22,390 nt of DNA, taken from Deltaproteobacteria bacterium. Its GTDB lineage: Bacteria > Myxococcota_A > Polyangia > Haliangiales > Haliangiaceae. Where the stretch lies: positions 1-22,390 of the forward strand of contig JACCQV010000774.1 in assembly GCA_013813945.1 (NCBI GenBank). The letters are read 5' to 3'. Made by a program: the position numbers and the translations under genes. Below the pieces are notes generated by a model. It had not been told where the DNA came from. It made no database searches and saw nothing but the letters and a program-made list of their open reading frames with translations. The stretch's first letter is position 1. Each line of letters opens with the position of its first letter. Below are positions 7,973-15,607 of this stretch, one piece after another.

Positions 7973-9931
7973 TTACTTCCCGTCCAGCGTGAACGCCAAC
8001 AGGACGTTTCCGGGCATCGTGAAGAAGGCGCCGTAGCCCGACGACACGATCACGGTGCCATCGACCACCACCACACCGCCGGGCCCATCGATCGACCCGC
8101 CTTTGGCCTTTGCCCCGCCTACCGTCGCGAACTCCTGAGCGGTATCGAAGTCCCACAGCACCGCGCCGTCCTTCGTGGCGAACGCACGGACGTGACCGTC
8201 GAGCGATGTCGCGAACACGACCCCTGGAATCACCGTCGGCGGCGACGAGAACGCCTTGGCGCACGACTTGGGCTTGCCGGCGCAGCTGTCGGCCGCCCCC
8301 GACGCGCGCCAGACCTCGACACCGTCGGTCAGGCGGAGCGCGACCAGGCTTCCGGCCTCGGGCTTGTGACTGCCACCGGCGAGGTAGCCGAGCTCGCTGA
8401 TCTGGCCCTCGAACCCGTCGCGGTCGTGCACCGGCACGTACAGCTGGTCGTCGTCGACCGCCATGCCCCAGTGGACGCCGCCGTAGTAGCCGCCAGGGCT
8501 TACCTTCTTGTCCCAGCGCACGGCGTTGCCCTTGTCGGGATCGAACGCGATGACGCGACCGGTCTTGTCGCCGACGATCAGGAGCCGACTCCCATCGGGG
8601 AGCTTCTTCAGTAGCGGGGTCGAGGGGTCGACGCCACCGGTCTTCGGAACGAATGGACAGTTTCGCTTCGCCCCTTGCTTGTCCCGGTCGAGACACGATC
8701 CATTGAAGATGTCGTCGGCGGTGAGCTGATACGACCAGACGATCTCGCCGGTCTTCATGTCGAGCGCGAGGATCGCGTCGGAGGTCTTGGTCGCGGGCGC
8801 CGACGCGTTCTGTCCGGTCGTCACGTAGACGCGACCCGCGACCGCATCGACGACGGGTACCCTCCACGCCGACGCACCAGACGGTCCCCACAGCTGGGTG
8901 CCCTCCGCGCTCTTCTGCGTCGGCTTTGGCTCGGGCGTCGTGTACGTGCGCCACTTGACCTTGCCGGTCGCCGCGTCCACCGCGATCAGGGCACCGCGCC
9001 CCTTGCAGCACTCGTATTTCGGATCGGACGCGGACCGGTGCAATTCGCGGCCGGTGGAGATCGGGATGTACAGGGTACCGTCATGCAGCGTCGCCGACGT
9101 CGAGACGTACGCCACCGGAAAGTCGACGAGGTCGGACTCCCAGACCTTCTCGCCGGTCGCGGCGTCGACGCAGTAATACGCATCGGGAAGCATCGAGCCG
9201 CCGAAGCACGCGAGCGTGCGATCGCCGGTGCGATGGAGGTCGACGGCGGTGCGCACCCATCGCTTGGCGTTGAACGCCCAGTACGTGCATCCGGACGCCC
9301 GATCGATCGCGCGCACGACGCCGGCCTGGTCGCCGACGAACACGCGCGAGCCGGCGACGGTGACGTTCGAGCCCTGGCGCCCGTGCGCCAGCCCGAGCGC
9401 CCACTTCACCTTCAGCCGCGAGACATCCGTGGCGGTCAGCTTCGCCATGGCGGCAGACTGGAAGCGCGTGTTCTCGAGCGTGTTGCCATAGCCGGTCCAG
9501 CTCGGCCCCGCTAGGTCACGCGCGAGATCGCCGTTGTCGGCGCAGTAGTGTCCGGTGGGCCCCCGGGGATCGTACTTGCTGCCGCCGAGGTACTCCGCGA
9601 TCGCGATCCGCTGGGCAGCAGTCAGCGTGGCACCGACGTCGCGCATCGCGCCACGCTCGAGCGTCATCACGATCGCCGCGGTCGGAAGCCCGCGGAGCTG
9701 GTCGAACGCCATGGGCCGCGCGACGAACTGGTTCACGTCGCTCTGATCGACATGCTTCCCGTCGGGCCCGGGTGGGACAACGTTCGCCGCGAGGTGGCAC
9801 GCGCCGCAGATCTGGCGGGCATCGGTCTCGCCGGTTGCAACCGCGGCTGGCGGCGGCTGCTGCGACTTGCTGGAGCATGCCGCGAGAACGAGCGTGATGA
9901 TCACGAGGCAGCAAGTCCGCATCCAGACCAT
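7973..9931 (-). CDS. Cytochrome c/PQQ-type beta-propeller lipoprotein (polyvinyl-alcohol-dehydrogenase-like), minus-strand copy
   Basis: The 652-residue predicted lipoprotein has lipobox LAAC with Cys19. A cytochrome c segment follows with haem motif C42-GA-C45-H46 and a probable axial Met in LERGAM (M96). Residues 140-650 form a PQQ-type quinoprotein propeller with repeated blades of the AxDxxTGxxxW kind (DAATGEKVW, DAATGKVKW, DMKTGEIVW). A vicinal Cys pair (308-309 in ECCKGRGA) matches the position where PQQ alcohol dehydrogenases carry a disulfide near the cofactor. The whole order resembles cytochrome-fused polyvinyl alcohol dehydrogenase (EC 1.1.2.6). The substrate is not established. 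It acts in the periplasm, passing electrons to its own haem. It is the first gene of a three-gene operon. The ATG at 9931 has GGGTG 5 bases upstream. The in-frame ATG at 9922 is an alternative. Confidence 0.88.
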   Translation of the reverse strand: MVWMRTCCLVIITLVLAACSSKSQQPPPAAVATGETDARQICGACHLAANVVPPGPDGKHVDQSDVNQFVARPMAFDQLRGLPTAAIVMTLERGAMRDVGATLTAAQRIAIAEYLGGSKYDPRGPTGHYCADNGDLARDLAGPSWTGYGNTLENTRFQSAAMAKLTATDVSRLKVKWALGLAHGRQGSNVTVAGSRVFVGDQAGVVRAIDRASGCTYWAFNAKRWVRTAVDLHRTGDRTLACFGGSMLPDAYYCVDAATGEKVWESDLVDFPVAYVSTSATLHDGTLYIPISTGRELHRSASDPKYECCKGRGALIAVDAATGKVKWRTYTTPEPKPTQKSAEGTQLWGPSGASAWRVPVVDAVAGRVYVTTGQNASAPATKTSDAILALDMKTGEIVWSYQLTADDIFNGSCLDRDKQGAKRNCPFVPKTGGVDPSTPLLKKLPDGSRLLIVGDKTGRVIAFDPDKGNAVRWDKKVSPGGYYGGVHWGMAVDDDQLYVPVHDRDGFEGQISELGYLAGGSHKPEAGSLVALRLTDGVEVWRASGAADSCAGKPKSCAKAFSSPPTVIPGVVFATSLDGHVRAFATKDGAVLWDFDTAQEFATVGGAKAKGGSIDGPGGVVVVDGTVIVSSGYGAFFTMPGNVLLAFTLDGK

Positions 9932-10008
9932 TCTACACCCATGTCGGTCGCCGAGCCTGCTCCGAGGCTGTCTGGACAGGTGCGCGATGACGTGGGATCG
10001 TGTTTTCG
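9932..10008. promoter_or_regulatory. Divergent promoter region between the two PQQ-type paralogues
   Basis: This 77-base gap separates two genes transcribed away from each other, so it must hold both promoters unless they lie inside the coding ends. It contains the inverted repeat CTGTC-TG-GACAG at 9968-9979 and a weaker one, GCCT-GCTCCG-AGGC, just before it. Either could be an operator. No clear -35/-10 pair could be read. Confidence 0.35.
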
Positions 10009-11997
10009 ATGAGGATCTTCGTCACGCTCGTTCTGCTTGGCCTCGTCGCATGCAGCGGAAAAAAGGGCGAGGAGCCCAAGCGCGACCAGCCCATCGCGTC
10101 GGCCGTGGACGCCGAGGGCACGTTCAAGCGTGCCTGCGGTCAGTGCCACGTCCCGCGTGAGCAGGCAGCGAAGACGCCTGCGCAAGAGGTGAAGCTCGAC
10201 CCGAAATTGCCGCCCGACATCCAGGCGTTCATGAAGAAGCGGCTCAGCCAGCCGGCGCCCGATCTCGAGACGCTGCGCACGTACTCGGCAGCTGCGATCG
10301 TGCTGGCGCTCGAGCGCGGCACGATGTCCCAGGTCGGCGCGGAGCTGAGCGCGGCGGAGCGTGTCGCCGTCGCCGAGTACCTCTCGGGCAAGAAGTACGA
10401 CTCGACGATGGTCGTCGGCAACTACTGTGGTCCGAACGTCAGCCAGGGAGAGAAGCTCGACGGGCCTCGCTGGTACGGCGCGAGCAACGGCCCGGCCAAC
10501 GATCGGTTCCAGCGCGGCGCGGGGCTCACGCGAGAGAATGTTTCGAAGCTCAAGCTGAAGTGGGCATACGCCCTGCCGGAAGGGCGACAGGGCAGCACGC
10601 TCGAGACGCTCGGGTCGCGGCTGTTCATCGGCGACACGTCCGGGCGCGTTCACTCCATCGATCGAAGCACCGGCTGTGTGTACTGGATCTACTCCGGCGA
10701 TCGCTGGGTGCGATCTGCCTTCAACGTGACGAAGCTCGGCGATCACTACGTCGCCGCGTTTGGAACGGCCGCGCTCCCCTACGTGTTCACAGCGCTCGAC
10801 GCGCTCACCGGTAAGACGCTCTGGAAGCAGACCATCTCCACCGACAAACAGGCTCACTCGTCGAGCTCGCCCGTCATGTACGACGGGACGCTCTACGTCC
10901 CGATCTCGGTCGGGTACGAGCAGCGCCAGTCGCAGAGTCCGAAGCACGAGTGTTGTACGGGGCGCGGCGCCGTGATCGCGCTCGACCCGACGAACGGCGC
11001 GGCCAAGTGGACCAGCTACATGACGCCCGAGCCGCAGAAGCTCGGAAAGAACGTCGCCGACGTCCAGATGTGGGGCCCTTCGGGCGGTTCGGTCTGGAAG
11101 GTGCCGACGATCGATCCCGCGCTCAAGCGCATCTACGTCGGGACCGGCGAGAACATCACGGGGCCGCAGACGGAGACCGGTGGAGCGATCGTGGCGATCG
11201 ACATGGCCGACGGCAAGATCGCGTGGTCGAAGCGGCTCGCCGACGACGTCATCTTCAATGGCTCCTGCTACACGCCCTGGGTCACCGGCCACTGTGCCGA
11301 GAAGCCACCGGTCAGCGCGGACGCCACGAGCCCTGTGCTCGTCGAGCTCCCCGACAAGAAGCGAGTGCTCGTCGGCGCAAACAAGAACAGTCGCGTTGTG
11401 GGCCTCGATCCGGACAACAACGGCGCGGTGCTGTGGGACAAGACCATCTCGCCGGGAGGCGGCTTTGGTGGCGTTCACTGGGGCATGGCGACGGACGGGG
11501 AGAAGGTCTACATCCCCTACGCCGATCGGTTTCAGTGGCCGAAGCTCACCACGAAGCAGTGGAAGGACCGGCTCGCCAAGAAACAGCCTCACTATCAGGA
11601 TGAGCACCTCGACGCGGGTGGGCTGGTGGCGCTTCGCGCGTCCGACGGCGCAGAGGTCTGGCGTGTCCACGGCGGCAAGGAGTCGTGCGCTGGCAAGGCG
11701 AAGGAATGCGCCAAGGCCTTCGCGTCGCCGCCCACCGTCATCCCCGGCGTGGTGTTCGCTACCTCGCAGGACGGGTTCGTTCGCGCGTACAACACGGACG
11801 ACGGAGCGCTGCTCTGGGAGTTTGATACGGCACGTGAGTTCGACGCGATCCAGGGCGGCAAGGCGAGCGGCGGCGGCATCGACGGTCCGGGGGGCGTGAT
11901 CGTTGTCGATGGAATGCTCTACCTGACATCCGGCTACACCGGCGCGTCCGTGATGCCAGGCAACGTGCTGCTCGCGTTCGCGATCGATGGGCGGTGA
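10009..11997 (+). CDS. Cytochrome c/PQQ-type beta-propeller lipoprotein, plus-strand paralogue
   Basis: This 662-residue lipoprotein (lipobox LVAC, Cys15) has the same architecture as the minus-strand gene: haem motif C43-GQ-C46-H47, axial Met candidate in LERGTM, then a PQQ-type propeller with the vicinal pair in HECCTGRGA and long shared segments such as the GPSG, SPGG.(Y/F)GGVHWGMA and FASPPTVIPGVVFATS regions. It has an extra loop (FQWPKLTTKQW...) that the other copy lacks. The likely role is a periplasmic quinoprotein alcohol or polymer dehydrogenase that feeds electrons to its haem. The start is the ATG at 10009, which has GGGA 11 bases upstream. The GTG at 10000 is too close to that purine run. 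It is divergent from its paralogue, which points to an inverted duplication, but it has no ferric-reductase-like partner. Confidence 0.87.
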   Translation: MRIFVTLVLLGLVACSGKKGEEPKRDQPIASAVDAEGTFKRACGQCHVPREQAAKTPAQEVKLDPKLPPDIQAFMKKRLSQPAPDLETLRTYSAAAIVLALERGTMSQVGAELSAAERVAVAEYLSGKKYDSTMVVGNYCGPNVSQGEKLDGPRWYGASNGPANDRFQRGAGLTRENVSKLKLKWAYALPEGRQGSTLETLGSRLFIGDTSGRVHSIDRSTGCVYWIYSGDRWVRSAFNVTKLGDHYVAAFGTAALPYVFTALDALTGKTLWKQTISTDKQAHSSSSPVMYDGTLYVPISVGYEQRQSQSPKHECCTGRGAVIALDPTNGAAKWTSYMTPEPQKLGKNVADVQMWGPSGGSVWKVPTIDPALKRIYVGTGENITGPQTETGGAIVAIDMADGKIAWSKRLADDVIFNGSCYTPWVTGHCAEKPPVSADATSPVLVELPDKKRVLVGANKNSRVVGLDPDNNGAVLWDKTISPGGGFGGVHWGMATDGEKVYIPYADRFQWPKLTTKQWKDRLAKKQPHYQDEHLDAGGLVALRASDGAEVWRVHGGKESCAGKAKECAKAFASPPTVIPGVVFATSQDGFVRAYNTDDGALLWEFDTAREFDAIQGGKASGGGIDGPGGVIVVDGMLYLTSGYTGASVMPGNVLLAFAIDGR

Positions 11998-12041
11998 GTC
12001 GAGTTGAGATCGCTCGGAGGTCTCGCTATTCTTGTTTCAAG

Positions 12042-12464
12042 ATGAGTGACGAGCACAAAACCGGACGGGTGCTCGAACAAGGAACGAGATCCCGCATCAT
12101 CGCTCTCAATTCATCCGCGGGGTGTTCCGATGCGCTGCGTGATGCCGTCGTCGTGTGCGGCTCGCATGGCGCCCCGAACTCGTGTCTCTACGTGATGAAG
12201 TTTGGACCCGCGGCGGCGATCTTTCACGACGCTGGTAAGGGCAAGGAGAACTACGCCATCTCCTGTCTCGGGCTCTTCGATAAAGAGCGCATCCCGTGCG
12301 CGTCCGCCGATGGGTTCTCGGCGCGTATCGGTGACTCCATCGATATGTTCGAGTGCGGTATCTTGTCGGCTGTGAATGACACTGCGGCTGCACTCGGGCT
12401 TCGTGTCGGCATGCCGGTCAAGCAAGCTGCTCAAGACCTCCTGGCGCATCTCGACCGCGGGTAG
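12042..12464 (+). CDS. Conserved uncharacterised protein with CGSHG and FHDAGKGKEN motifs
   Basis: The 140-residue soluble protein has no signal peptide. It has a recognisable core: DAVVVCGSHGAPN, AAAIFHDAGKGKEN, then ARIGDSIDMFECGILSAVND. The string of Gly, His, Asp and Lys suggests a ligand-binding fold. I cannot assign a function and give no symbol. Its third codon positions are less GC-biased than those of its neighbours (for example AAA, ACA, TTT, TCA and AGA occur), a mild hint of foreign origin or low expression. The ATG at 12042 is preferred. A GTG at 11994 overlaps the previous stop but would add an Arg-rich, atypical N-terminus. The stop lies 9 bases before the VOC gene, so the two may be co-transcribed. 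Confidence 0.75.
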   Translation: MSDEHKTGRVLEQGTRSRIIALNSSAGCSDALRDAVVVCGSHGAPNSCLYVMKFGPAAAIFHDAGKGKENYAISCLGLFDKERIPCASADGFSARIGDSIDMFECGILSAVNDTAAALGLRVGMPVKQAAQDLLAHLDRG

Positions 12465-12473
12465 CCTCATCGT

Positions 12474-12872
12474 ATGGCGACAGTGTTCCATCACATCCAC
12501 GTCAAGACTGCAGACTGGCGAGCCGTCGTCGACTGGTACACGCGGTGCCTGGGAGCGAAGCTCGTATTCGAGCTCGGCCACGGAAACCAGCCATCCTTCG
12601 GGGCACGGCTCGAGCTCAACGGCACCCACGTCCACGTGACGGGTCTGCGCTCGGACGGCATGGGGGAGAAGAGTCCATTCCCCGAGTCGTATGGATTCGA
12701 GCACCTCGCATTTTTTGTCGACGAGGACGAGCTTGCTGAACGCCTGGCGACCATGACGGCGGAAGGCGCCAAGATACTCGAGGACGCCGTCTTCCAGGGC
12801 GGGCGCGTCGTCTACGTCGAGATTCCGGGACCGATCATGATCGAGCTCATGGTCAGGCGGCCGAAGCGCTGA
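12474..12872 (+). CDS. VOC-superfamily (glyoxalase/bleomycin-resistance/dioxygenase fold) protein
   Basis: The 132-residue cytoplasmic protein is one full VOC unit of two beta-alpha-beta-beta-beta modules. The first module starts FHHIHVKTADWRAVVDWYTR, the family's H...V..D....FY pattern. The second contains the FEHLAFFVDEDE and VVYVEIPG..IELM segments. Probable metal ligands are H7, E47, H77 and E124, so a metal-dependent lyase or dioxygenase is possible. Resistance proteins of the same fold that only bind a ligand are an alternative. The exact reaction cannot be read from the sequence. It follows the uncharacterised protein by 9 bases and precedes the SprT-like gene. Confidence 0.85.
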   Translation: MATVFHHIHVKTADWRAVVDWYTRCLGAKLVFELGHGNQPSFGARLELNGTHVHVTGLRSDGMGEKSPFPESYGFEHLAFFVDEDELAERLATMTAEGAKILEDAVFQGGRVVYVEIPGPIMIELMVRRPKR

Positions 12873-12906
12873 GCGTGGTGTCGGAGTGGTGCGCTAGCTT
12901 CCTGGC

Positions 12907-13980
12907 GTGCCGCCGATCGATGCGTTGACCGCCGAGCTCGAGTCCGCGCTCGTGCGCGAGCTCGCGGTGGAGTACGCGTGGATCAATCGCGTGAAGTTCG
13001 GCTCGCGGCTGCGGCTGCCGCTGCTCATGCTGTCGGACGCGGAGACGCGGCACGGCAGGTGGGTCGGGCCGACGCGGACGCTCGAGCTGGCGAGGGCGCT
13101 GGTACTCGAGCGCGTGTGGCCCGAGGTGATCGGTGTGCTCGAGCACGAGATGGCGCACCAGTTCGTCGACGAGGTGCTTGGCGTGCGAGGCGAGACGGCG
13201 CACGGCGAGACGTTCCGGACGGTGTGCGCCGAGCGCGGCATCGATGCGAAGGCGGGTGGCCCGCCGGTCGCGTCGGTGGAGGCGACCGAGATCGACCGGG
13301 TGCTCGACCGGATCCGGAAGCTGCTCGCGCTCGCCGGCAGCCCGAACCAGCACGAGGCGGAGATGGCGATGCGCAAGGCGCACGAGCTCATGCTCCGGCA
13401 CAACATCGAGGCGGCGCGCGCGCAGGCAGAGCGCGACTTCGAGGTGCGGCACCTGGGGGATCCGGAGAAGCGGCGGTCGCGCGTCGAGACCGACATCATG
13501 ATCCTGCTCGCCGAGTCGTTCTTCGTGAAGGTGATCCGGCTGCCGGTGTATCTGCCGCGAACCGGCACGCGTGGCTCGGTGCACGAGATCTCCGGAACGC
13601 GGCCCAACGTCGAGATGGCGGCGCACGTGTATGCGTTCTTGCTCGCGACGGCGGAGCGGCTGTGGCGCGAGAACCGCGGGGACGCGCGCGTGCGCAGCGG
13701 GCGTGATCGGTTGTCGTATCAGTCGGGGGTGGTGCGCGGGTTTCGCGAGAAGCTCGGAGTGGAGCGCACGGAGCTGCGTGGCACGGGGCTCGTGTGGCGC
13801 GGGGACGCGAAGCTGGATGACTTCTATCGGGCGCGTCATCCGAGGATCACGACGCGACGCACGAGCATCCGGCTCGATGGTGCGCACGCCGCGGGTCGCG
13901 AGGCGGGGCGGACCGTCGTGCTGCATCGGCCCGTGGAGAGCTCGGGAGGAGGCGGCGGGTCCCCGCGGCTGTTGCGCTAG
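12907..13980 (+). CDS. SprT-like metalloprotease-fold protein fused to DUF2786
   Basis: The 357-residue protein starts at a GTG. The N-terminal half is SprT-like: LEHEMAHQFVDEV gives the zinc motif H80-E81-x-x-H84, and AHGETF supplies the probable third ligand H99. Residues about 130-170 match DUF2786, with IRKLLALAGSPNQHEAE and a KAHELMLRHNIE stretch. The C-terminal 180 residues are basic and end in a Gly-rich tail. The SprT fold is shared with the eukaryotic DNA-protein crosslink protease Spartan. In bacteria this fusion is uncharacterised as far as I know. With the zinc ligands intact, peptidase activity is plausible. It is followed after 42 bases by the TerB-like and MtfA genes. The ribosome-binding site is weak, so the start could be another nearby codon. 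Confidence 0.82.
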   Translation: MPPIDALTAELESALVRELAVEYAWINRVKFGSRLRLPLLMLSDAETRHGRWVGPTRTLELARALVLERVWPEVIGVLEHEMAHQFVDEVLGVRGETAHGETFRTVCAERGIDAKAGGPPVASVEATEIDRVLDRIRKLLALAGSPNQHEAEMAMRKAHELMLRHNIEAARAQAERDFEVRHLGDPEKRRSRVETDIMILLAESFFVKVIRLPVYLPRTGTRGSVHEISGTRPNVEMAAHVYAFLLATAERLWRENRGDARVRSGRDRLSYQSGVVRGFREKLGVERTELRGTGLVWRGDAKLDDFYRARHPRITTRRTSIRLDGAHAAGREAGRTVVLHRPVESSGGGGGSPRLLR

Positions 13981-14022
13981 ACGCAAGCGGCCAGTTCGGC
14001 TTCGCGGTACCGTTGCGCGTTC

Positions 14023-14529
14023 ATGCAGATCGACGCCGCGCAGTTCACCAAGATCATGTACGCCGTCTACGAGCGGTTCGAGCCGGCTTCGACAGAGGTC
14101 TGCTACCGCGAGAACGGGAAAGAGCGGGGCAAGCTGACGGCGCCGGAGGCCGAGCTCGTGGTGGCGATCGCGCAGCTCGCCGTGGCCGCGGATCGCGTGG
14201 AGGATGCCGACGAGCGTGCGTTGTTCGAGCAGCTCGCGGCGCACATCTACGTGCACGCCAATGTCGCGACCACGCCCCCGACGCTCGGTCCCGTCGAGGA
14301 TGGCGAGCGCCGGATCGACCACCTGAAGAGCCATGCCATGCAGTTGCAAGGCAAGCCGAGCGCCGCGCTCGCGTACGCGGTGGCGTACATTCTCGCGATC
14401 TCGGATATGGACCTCGATCCCGACGAGGGCCTGATGCTCGAGATCCTGCGCGAGGCGCTCGGGCTCGATGAGGAGAAGGCGGACGATCTGCTGCCGATCG
14501 TGAGCGAGCTCATCACGCCGCCGGAGTGA
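14023..14529 (+). CDS. TerB-like all-helical protein
   Basis: The 168-residue protein is acidic and helical throughout. Two stretches have the TerB/DjlA N-terminal domain form: a first helix pair around ELVVAIAQLAVAADRVEDADER and a second with AYILAISDMDLDPDEGLMLE, followed by a leucine-rich helix. The repeated acidic D.x.D.x.E turns (D56-E63 and D130-E134) are typical of this fold, where they can bind metal ions. It is a cytoplasmic protein of unknown role. The stop is 4 bases before the MtfA-like gene, so they form an operon. TerB-fold assignment is by pattern only. Confidence 0.72.
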   Translation: MQIDAAQFTKIMYAVYERFEPASTEVCYRENGKERGKLTAPEAELVVAIAQLAVAADRVEDADERALFEQLAAHIYVHANVATTPPTLGPVEDGERRIDHLKSHAMQLQGKPSAALAYAVAYILAISDMDLDPDEGLMLEILREALGLDEEKADDLLPIVSELITPPE

Positions 14530-14533
14530 GCCG

Positions 14534-15298
14534 ATGATCTTTCGCTGGCTCACCGAGCGTCGCCGTGCGCGCCTGCTCGAGACGCCATTCGCCCCGGAGT
14601 GGACGGCGATCCTCGAACGCAACGTCAAGGCATACGCGTTGCTGAGCGCCGAGCAGCAGCAGTACCTGCGCGACCTGGTCCAGGTGTTCATTGCGGAGAA
14701 GAACTGGGAAGGCTGTGGAGGTCTCGAGCTCACCGACGAGATGCGCGTCACGATCGCCGGCAGCGCATGCCTGCTGATCCTCGGGCGCGATCACGATCTG
14801 ATGCGCGAGATCGAGTCGATCCTCGTCTACCCGAGCAGCGTGATGCTGCCCGACCAGCCGCGCGGGTTCTTCGACGGTCGGCCGGTGGTCAACGAGGGTC
14901 CGACGCACGTTCTCGGGGTCGCCCATGGGGGCGGTCCCGTCGTGCTGGCGTGGGACTCGGTGCTGACGGGTGGGCGCACTGCGAAGGATGGGCGGAACCT
15001 CGTGATCCACGAGGTCGCGCACAAGATCGACTTTCTCGATGGCGAGGCGGACGGTACGCCGCCGCTCGATACGATGGCCCAGCGCCGCGAGTGGAACCGC
15101 GTCTGCTCGGCGGCGTTCCTCGCACACAAGAGCGGCGAGGAGCACGTGCTTCGCGAGTACGCGCAGACCAACGAGGCCGAGTTCTTCGCGGTCGCGAGCG
15201 AGGTGTTCTTCGAACGCCCCACGCAGCTCGCCCGCGAGCTCCCCGAGCTATACGGCGTGCTGCGCGGGTTCTACAACCTCGACCTCGGCACGAAGTAG
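14534..15298 (+). CDS. mtfA: MtfA-family (M90) zinc metallopeptidase
   Basis: The 254-residue protein matches the MtfA/DUF980 family. The zinc-binding motif is VIHEVAHKIDFLDG with H159, E160 and H163, and the downstream glutamate in NEAEFFAVASE (about residues 213-223) supplies the third ligand. The N-terminal part (ARLLETPF..., AEQQQYLRDLVQVFIAEKNWEG) follows the same order as E. coli MtfA, which is a peptidase that also binds the glucose repressor Mlc. Length agrees with the family (about 250-265 residues). The ATG at 14534 is preceded by GGAG 7 bases upstream and follows the TerB-like stop by 4 bases. No Mlc homologue is in the window, so the sugar-regulation role of the E. coli protein should not be assumed. 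Confidence 0.9.
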   Translation: MIFRWLTERRRARLLETPFAPEWTAILERNVKAYALLSAEQQQYLRDLVQVFIAEKNWEGCGGLELTDEMRVTIAGSACLLILGRDHDLMREIESILVYPSSVMLPDQPRGFFDGRPVVNEGPTHVLGVAHGGGPVVLAWDSVLTGGRTAKDGRNLVIHEVAHKIDFLDGEADGTPPLDTMAQRREWNRVCSAAFLAHKSGEEHVLREYAQTNEAEFFAVASEVFFERPTQLARELPELYGVLRGFYNLDLGTK

Positions 15299-15317
15299 CG
15301 ATCGAGACGGCCGCTGA

Positions 15318-15539
15318 TCAGCTCGCGGTCGTGATGCAGACGCCAACGCTTGCGACGCCGTTGTCGCAAACGCCGCTCGCACAGTCATGATCGCCGGCGA
15401 GGGCGTCAGACGTGGCGGTGTCCCGCGGAATCGTGATCGTGTCGACGACGAACCGGTGCGCCGGGCCGGTGAACGGACCGACGACGTCAGTGCTCGGAGC
15501 AGCGCAGCTCGCAAGCACCGCACAGCCAGCGATCCTCAT
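15318..15539 (-). CDS. Small secreted lipoprotein with CASGVC motif
   Basis: The 73-residue predicted lipoprotein has a short signal ending LASC (Cys12). The mature part runs PAHRFVVDTITIPRD..., then DHDCASGVCDNG and a final C. Three cysteines follow the lipid Cys, so a disulfide is likely. The RFVVDTITIPRD...D...DNG pattern resembles the start of longer myxobacterial surface lipoproteins in which a D-rich DGDG...DNQLG element follows. If so, this is a shortened member. That resemblance is from memory and needs a search. The ATG at 15539 gives the most typical lipoprotein signal; in-frame starts at 15557 (ATG) and 15581 (GTG) are possible. It follows the AgmX/PglI-like gene closely and is probably in its operon. 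Confidence 0.6.
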   Translation of the reverse strand: MRIAGCAVLASCAAPSTDVVGPFTGPAHRFVVDTITIPRDTATSDALAGDHDCASGVCDNGVASVGVCITTAS

Positions 15540-15607
15540 CGCCGCTGCAAAGACCATCCGAGTGAATGTACGTGTCGTCACGATGCCGAACGAGGGCTTC
15601 GTGTAGC

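Noticed and set aside
9901..11670. 589-residue minus-strand open frame opposite the plus-strand PQQ-type gene
   Set aside because: It is a high-GC antisense shadow. The plus strand carries the haem and propeller motifs.
12853..14751. 632-residue minus-strand open frame opposite the SprT-like gene
   Set aside because: Its composition (Arg/His/Leu-rich) is that of an antisense shadow, while the plus strand has HExxH and DUF2786.
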